NCBI GenBank assembly: GCA_014380255.1 | Contig: JACMKG010000197.1 | Coordinates: 1-5,438 of the forward strand | Length of the DNA stretch: 5,438 nt | Reading direction: 5' to 3' | Source of the DNA: Prolixibacteraceae bacterium | GTDB taxonomy: Bacteria > Bacteroidota > Bacteroidia > Bacteroidales > Prolixibacteraceae | Shown here: piece after piece, positions 1 to 5,438 of the stretch | Layout of the letters: every line of letters starts with the position of its first letter | How positions within the stretch are numbered: the first letter of the stretch is position 1 | The notes under the pieces: model-generated | Told to the model about the DNA's origin: nothing | What the model saw: the letters and a program-made list of their open reading frames with translations, nothing else | The model's database searches: none | Made by a program: the position numbers and the translations under genes

Positions 1-1901
<1,901 letters not shown>

Positions 1902-2017
1902 TCAAAATATTTAATTATCCCAAAACTTTAGCTATTCAACCCTCTATATGAAGGATTAAAATAAGTACAGAAAAACGATTGCCTTCTGTTTTTGTAAGAA
2001 TTTCCTGATTGGATGGT

Positions 2018-2037
2018 AAAATCAGATACTTGATTTT
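2018..2037 (-). repeat. Small inverted repeat in gyrB leader
   Basis: AAAATCA and TGATTTT form a perfect 7-bp stem around a 6-base loop, about 120 bases upstream of the gyrB start and inside its presumed leader. The stem is A/T-rich and would be weak as RNA. It could be a protein-binding palindrome or chance; nothing ties it to a known regulator. Confidence 0.3.
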
Positions 2038-2079
2038 CAGTATATTCTTCACCTTAAAAATTTCTTCTACAATAGGTCA

Positions 2080-2087
2080 CAAATATA
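2080..2087 (-). promoter_or_regulatory. Probable gyrB promoter, -7 box
   Basis: Read on the minus strand the bases are TATATTTG, a perfect match to the Bacteroidota -7 consensus TAnnTTTG used by the primary sigma factor of this phylum. The start of transcription would fall near 2073, giving gyrB a leader of roughly 175 bases. The -33 element is poor: the nearest TTTG (2113-2116) is 25 bases upstream rather than about 19-21, and it touches the foot of the long hairpin. The box is the best candidate in the intergenic region, but it rests on sequence match and position alone. Confidence 0.45.
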
Positions 2088-2115
2088 GTAAAAATGTAGT
2101 TACCCCCGACAGCAA

Positions 2116-2162
2116 AACAGGATTAGAAAATGTTAAACTTTTTAACATTTTCTAATCCTGTT
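2116..2162 (-). terminator. Long perfect hairpin, probable second terminator
   Basis: Bases 2116-2137 and 2141-2162 are perfect reverse complements: a 22-bp stem closed by a 3-base loop. On the minus strand the stem ends in CCTGTT and is followed by TTG, so there is a short T run of four, two of them within the stem. Its place after the barrel gene and before the gyrB promoter fits a back-up terminator for the upstream operon. The T run is short and the stem long for a plain terminator, so a cruciform or regulatory element, or a dispersed palindromic repeat, remains possible. On the plus strand it lacks a good T run. Confidence 0.6.
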
Positions 2163-2217
2163 AAATACTGATTTGCAGAATTTTAATATGACTTTCACTT
2201 CCACCTAAAAAGCACGA

Positions 2218-2247
2218 AAAACGAAGGAAGAAATAGTTCTTCGTTTT
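2218..2247 (-). terminator. Intrinsic terminator of the TPR/barrel operon
   Basis: On the minus strand the bases AAAACGAAG (2247-2239) pair with CTTCGTTTT (2226-2218), a 9-bp stem extended inward by one G-T and one A-T pair around an 8-base loop. A further T continues the run to TTTTT. This A-tract/stem/T-tract layout is typical of an intrinsic terminator. The stem overlaps the TAA stop codon of the barrel gene (2248-2246), so the terminator starts within the last codon. Confidence 0.7.
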
Positions 2248-3973
2248 AAAAGGAATAACTCATCCCTGCCAGCCAATTAAAGCCTTTATTGGTATAGCCC
2301 AACCACTGTTCATACTTCTGAAAGCCAAAATTATTGAGTTTAGCAAAGAAATTTAACCGATCGGTGAATTGATACTCTCCGGCCACGTTCAGGTCTATAA
2401 TCGGGTCCATTGTCACTTGCTGCGACATCCTGGATGAAAAGTCAGGTTCCATAATCAACCCCGTACGCTCGCCAATAAAGAATATATCGGCCGTAAATTT
2501 CAACTGCTCGGAAGGACGGTAAATACCCGAAAAAGTAAAATCAAAATCAGGCATATGCCAGGCCTTTTCCTGTGCATCCAGGGTATAGGAATAGAAGTTT
2601 CCTCCCAGGCGCAATGAGAAATCATCAGATACTGCATGCAACAGTTCAGCCGACATTTTAAACACATTCACATCATCATACACTACGTTGAATGTAGATA
2701 GACTATCTCGTTTGGTGACATAAAAATGCTGATCCTTCACCAGTGAATAGGATGCCTGGGTCACAAAGTTGGTCTTTGAACTTAGCTTACCTTTAATCCC
2801 TCCCGACAGGATGTAGGAATACTTGGAATTGCGGTAATCATGGTAAGGATCTACGTAAGGGTTCTCCCGGGCAATGAAAGAATAGGTATTGTGCTGGAAA
2901 TAACCGTCCACCCCGGCAAACAGACTAAGAACCTGCTTTACAGGCGACCATTCGGCTTCCACTTTTGGAAACATCATAACCGATGCATCGGCATCATCAT
3001 CAAAAAGCATGGCTGTATTTAGCCCTACCTGTAATTTGGCCCTTTCTCTTTTCCACATCACCGAGGGGTTGATACGGAAAACTACCTGCTGCTTTTGTCC
3101 AATGTTCTCAGTCAGGATGTTTCGCATGCCATCGGCCCGATAAAAGGTAAAAGAGGTATACAACAAACCGATGGTATTGTCAAATTTCTTGTTTAGATTA
3201 GCCGACAACACGGTCTGATGTTCCTTCTGTTCTGTTTTAGTAGCGAAATAATGATAGTTGATCCCAAAGTCATAATTCAGATCCGAATTATAGGTCTTAC
3301 TGCTTTTCAGATGCACATCAGCAGTTCCCTGTGAGAAATGCTGTTTTTCCCCGAACAAAGGAATCGTGGCCTGCTTTTCCTCATCACTGAGTCGAGGACC
3401 CGGATATCCGTAATAATTAAACGATTTCCGGTCAAAGGCCAGCTTACCTGACAGGGTGGATTTCCTAAAGAACTTATGGCCAAACAATTCGGCCACATTA
3501 TCCGCATGCGGAGCTTTCACCTTATCATCGTTCAGCAGTTTGATTCTCCCGAATGAAGACTGATGCATGAAATGCATGCCAAAGTTGGAGGTCTTACCGG
3601 GCTGTACATTGTAGAACAGCTCGCCATAAGGGGTAACATAGTTGCCAAATCCAAGCTTTAACAATCCATTCTCTAATTCAGGCCCCGATTCGTCAACCAC
3701 CTTGGCTGCTTCCACCGGCTGCAGATCAAAAGTTGTGAAAAGAGGTTTGCTGAATATCGAATAATCAAACGTGGGAGGTTCCGTTTGCTCGGTCTTGATC
3801 TTTGGAATATCATTGATCTTATCCACTTCAAAGACACTCGGCTGGTAGTTTTTCGACACTTCCACTTCCTGCTGTTTGAGCCTTACAGTATCTTGCTGAC
3901 CCCGTGCATTCAACGACCCGAGAATCACGGAGGCCATCACCAGGGATATTGTGCATATGTTGCTGATCTTCAT
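2246..3973 (-). CDS. Outer-membrane beta-barrel protein, TonB-receptor-like without plug
   Basis: An exported protein of 575 residues of unknown substrate. The N-terminus MKISNIC..., with a hydrophobic core (CTISLVMASVILGSL) and an A-R-G/Q cleavage site after about residue 25, is a good Sec signal peptide. A short periplasmic segment follows (EVEVSKNYQPSVFEVDKIND), resembling a region seen at the start of Bacteroidota proteins loosely annotated as TonB-dependent receptors. From about residue 101 to the end the sequence alternates polar and aromatic residues in amphipathic strands with charged loops, and it ends in SYSF, a terminal aromatic like the BAM signal. No TonB plug domain or SusC features are visible. 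I chose the ATG at 3973 because of the signal peptide; an in-frame ATG at 4003 would add ten residues and lies only 7 bases after the TPR stop. It likely shares a transcript with the TPR gene. The barrel call is firm; the role is not known. Confidence 0.8.
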   Translation of the reverse strand: MKISNICTISLVMASVILGSLNARGQQDTVRLKQQEVEVSKNYQPSVFEVDKINDIPKIKTEQTEPPTFDYSIFSKPLFTTFDLQPVEAAKVVDESGPELENGLLKLGFGNYVTPYGELFYNVQPGKTSNFGMHFMHQSSFGRIKLLNDDKVKAPHADNVAELFGHKFFRKSTLSGKLAFDRKSFNYYGYPGPRLSDEEKQATIPLFGEKQHFSQGTADVHLKSSKTYNSDLNYDFGINYHYFATKTEQKEHQTVLSANLNKKFDNTIGLLYTSFTFYRADGMRNILTENIGQKQQVVFRINPSVMWKRERAKLQVGLNTAMLFDDDADASVMMFPKVEAEWSPVKQVLSLFAGVDGYFQHNTYSFIARENPYVDPYHDYRNSKYSYILSGGIKGKLSSKTNFVTQASYSLVKDQHFYVTKRDSLSTFNVVYDDVNVFKMSAELLHAVSDDFSLRLGGNFYSYTLDAQEKAWHMPDFDFTFSGIYRPSEQLKFTADIFFIGERTGLIMEPDFSSRMSQQVTMDPIIDLNVAGEYQFTDRLNFFAKLNNFGFQKYEQWLGYTNKGFNWLAGMSYSF

Positions 3974-4010
3974 AAGATGATTGGTTTTTAGTTCTGGATA
4001 CATGCTGCTC

Positions 4011-5438
4011 TTATTTTTTACCTTTTAAATTAATCTCCAGCGGCTTGCTTTGATTCTTGGTCTGACTGGCTTCATTAGCCTCAATCAGTTGAAGCTTTTG
4101 CCTGGTTGCCTGCAGGATGCCGTCATTCTGTTCAGGATAATTGTCCTCAATACTCTTGAGGGTATGCTTGGCCTGGAATTCATCCCCGTTCTTCAGATAA
4201 ATATCCGAGAGCAACAAGAAGCTCTTTGCCAGCCAAAACTGGTGCGGGGAGTTCTTATCGATGAAATCCATAATTTCATTTTCAGCTTCCTTGAAGCGTT
4301 GTTTTTCAAATAAAATATCAGCTACCAGGAATTTGGCCTCTGCCCCTTCTGCTGAGTTTGTTTCCGCGGCCAGCTTGCTTAAAATGGGGAATGCCTTGTC
4401 TTTAGCGCCGGTCTTGTAATAAGAAGTGGCTAACAGGTAATTGGTTTCCCTTCTAAGAATATCCGATATTTTATCAGTAACCAAAACCCTTTCGGCGGCC
4501 TCAATAGCTGCCGGGTGATTGCCTAGCTGGTACTGGCTTCGCATGATTCCTGTAAGAGCATTCTGAGAATTGCTTCCTGACCCTGAAATCCGAGCGGCCC
4601 TCTCAAAGGAGACCAGCGCTTGTTGATAGTTTTTAGCGTTGTAATAAAGTCCCCCGGCTTTGGCCAGTGCCAGTTCACTGAAGAAATTGTCTGGCTGGGA
4701 AATCACATATTCATAATGCGACAATGCCTTACCTGCATCCCCACCGTTGTAATAAATCTCTGCCAGGTAGAAATGAGAGTTCAACGCGAAGCTTCCGTTG
4801 GGATACTGGCTCAGGTAACGTTCCAACTGCGGGCCTGCCTTTTTGTCCTGGGCCATGTACAGCTTTTCGGCAGCACGATAAGTCAGTGAATCCTGCTCGC
4901 TGACCGACACCTGCACCTTATTTCCCAGTTTCGAGGTATAGGCAATAAAGGCATCCACATCATTCAGTTCCAGGTGGGCATTCTTTAGTCCAATCAGGGC
5001 AGCCTGTGTCTCCGGGCTATTGGGAGAACGCTCGATAACCTGTTTGTAATACCCGATGGATGTCTGGAAATCGTTGATGTTATAATAAGCCAGCCCCAGT
5101 TGAACCAGCGTCTTGTTCAGCAGGTTGCTTTGTGGATATTTGGAAATCAAATCTTTGTAATGACCAATGGAAACCTGCGGCTGATTGGTACGCTCAAAGG
5201 TTCGGCCAAGCTCAAACAAGGCATCGTCCTGGTAGGATGATTTGGGATAAGCCTGAACCAGGGACTGAAGGGTACTGATCTTTTGCGCATAATCGCGTTG
5301 CAAACCCTGGCAGAAAGCTTTCTGATAAAGCGCATAATCAGCATCATACAAATTCAGGCGAACCGACTTGTCGTAATTGGATATGGCTGCTCCGTAATCG
5401 CGGTTCAGATAATAAGTATCTCCCAACCGGTTATAGGC
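4011..5438 (-). CDS. Tetratricopeptide-repeat protein (5' end cut by window edge)
   Basis: The C-terminal 475 residues of a TPR protein. The reading frame is open to the window edge, entering with AYNRLGDTYY, which is itself the middle of a repeat helix; a TTG at 5426 is therefore not a real start. About twelve degenerate repeats of 33-40 residues follow each other, with typical positions such as LGDTYYLNRDYGAAISNYDK, ALFELGRTFERTNQPQVSI, VQLGLAYYNINDFQTSIGYY, FYLAEIYYNGGDAGKALSHY and LSDIYLKNGDEFQAKHTL. Many end in a Y-P turn (QAYPKSS, SKYPQSN, SQYPNGS), as in BamD/YbgF-like periplasmic TPR proteins. The last 35 residues are a basic, repeat-free tail ending GKK. Bacteroidota homologues next to such barrel genes are, as I recall, around 1000 residues, so roughly half may be missing. 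TPR arrays bind proteins; an envelope role is inferred from the coupled barrel gene. The signal peptide, if any, is outside the window. Confidence 0.88.
   Translation of the reverse strand, partial: AYNRLGDTYYLNRDYGAAISNYDKSVRLNLYDADYALYQKAFCQGLQRDYAQKISTLQSLVQAYPKSSYQDDALFELGRTFERTNQPQVSIGHYKDLISKYPQSNLLNKTLVQLGLAYYNINDFQTSIGYYKQVIERSPNSPETQAALIGLKNAHLELNDVDAFIAYTSKLGNKVQVSVSEQDSLTYRAAEKLYMAQDKKAGPQLERYLSQYPNGSFALNSHFYLAEIYYNGGDAGKALSHYEYVISQPDNFFSELALAKAGGLYYNAKNYQQALVSFERAARISGSGSNSQNALTGIMRSQYQLGNHPAAIEAAERVLVTDKISDILRRETNYLLATSYYKTGAKDKAFPILSKLAAETNSAEGAEAKFLVADILFEKQRFKEAENEIMDFIDKNSPHQFWLAKSFLLLSDIYLKNGDEFQAKHTLKSIEDNYPEQNDGILQATRQKLQLIEANEASQTKNQSKPLEINLKGKK

Noticed and set aside
1902..1910. 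TATTTTG just upstream of gyrB as a -7 promoter box
   Set aside because: It matches the consensus only in part, lies a few bases from the ATG, and has no -33 element at proper spacing.
2990..3003. Acidic run DDDADAS in the barrel protein as a calcium-binding motif
   Set aside because: It is most simply an acidic loop or turn between strands; it lacks the spacing of an EF-hand and no similar motif recurs.
5424..5426. TTG as the start of the TPR protein
   Set aside because: The same frame stays open to the window edge, and the residues before it (AYNR) belong to the same TPR helix, so the gene is simply cut by the window.

Overview
The window suggests a member of the Bacteroidota, probably the Bacteroidales/Marinilabiliales part of the phylum. 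The reasons are the short GyrB type without the large insertion found in Escherichia coli GyrB, a TAnnTTTG-type -7 box in the intergenic region, A/T-rich translation start regions without clear Shine-Dalgarno sequences, and a gene order (TPR protein, plug-less outer-membrane beta-barrel, gyrB) that I recall from this phylum but could not check. Base composition looks moderate and even across the genes, with no obvious sign of foreign DNA.

All three genes lie on the minus strand, so they read from right to left. The right end (4011-5438) holds the C-terminal 475 residues of a tetratricopeptide-repeat protein whose start lies outside the window. After its stop, and within 7 to 37 bases depending on the start used, comes a gene for a secreted outer-membrane beta-barrel protein of about 575 residues (2246-3973, possibly from 4003). 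The two are almost certainly co-transcribed. The left end (1-1898) is gyrB, encoding the DNA gyrase ATPase subunit. It is intact from its start codon, but the last residues and the stop codon are cut off by the window edge.

The only non-coding stretch of note is 1899-2245. It contains a hairpin terminator that overlaps the stop codon of the barrel gene, a second and unusually long perfect 22-bp hairpin (2116-2162), a likely gyrB -7 box (2080-2087), and a leader of roughly 175 bases before gyrB. This separates an envelope-related two-gene operon from the housekeeping gyrB unit.

I see no mobile element, CRISPR array, RNA gene or defence system here. The least understood content is the TPR/beta-barrel pair, which may act together at the cell envelope, and the long hairpin directly upstream of the gyrB promoter.
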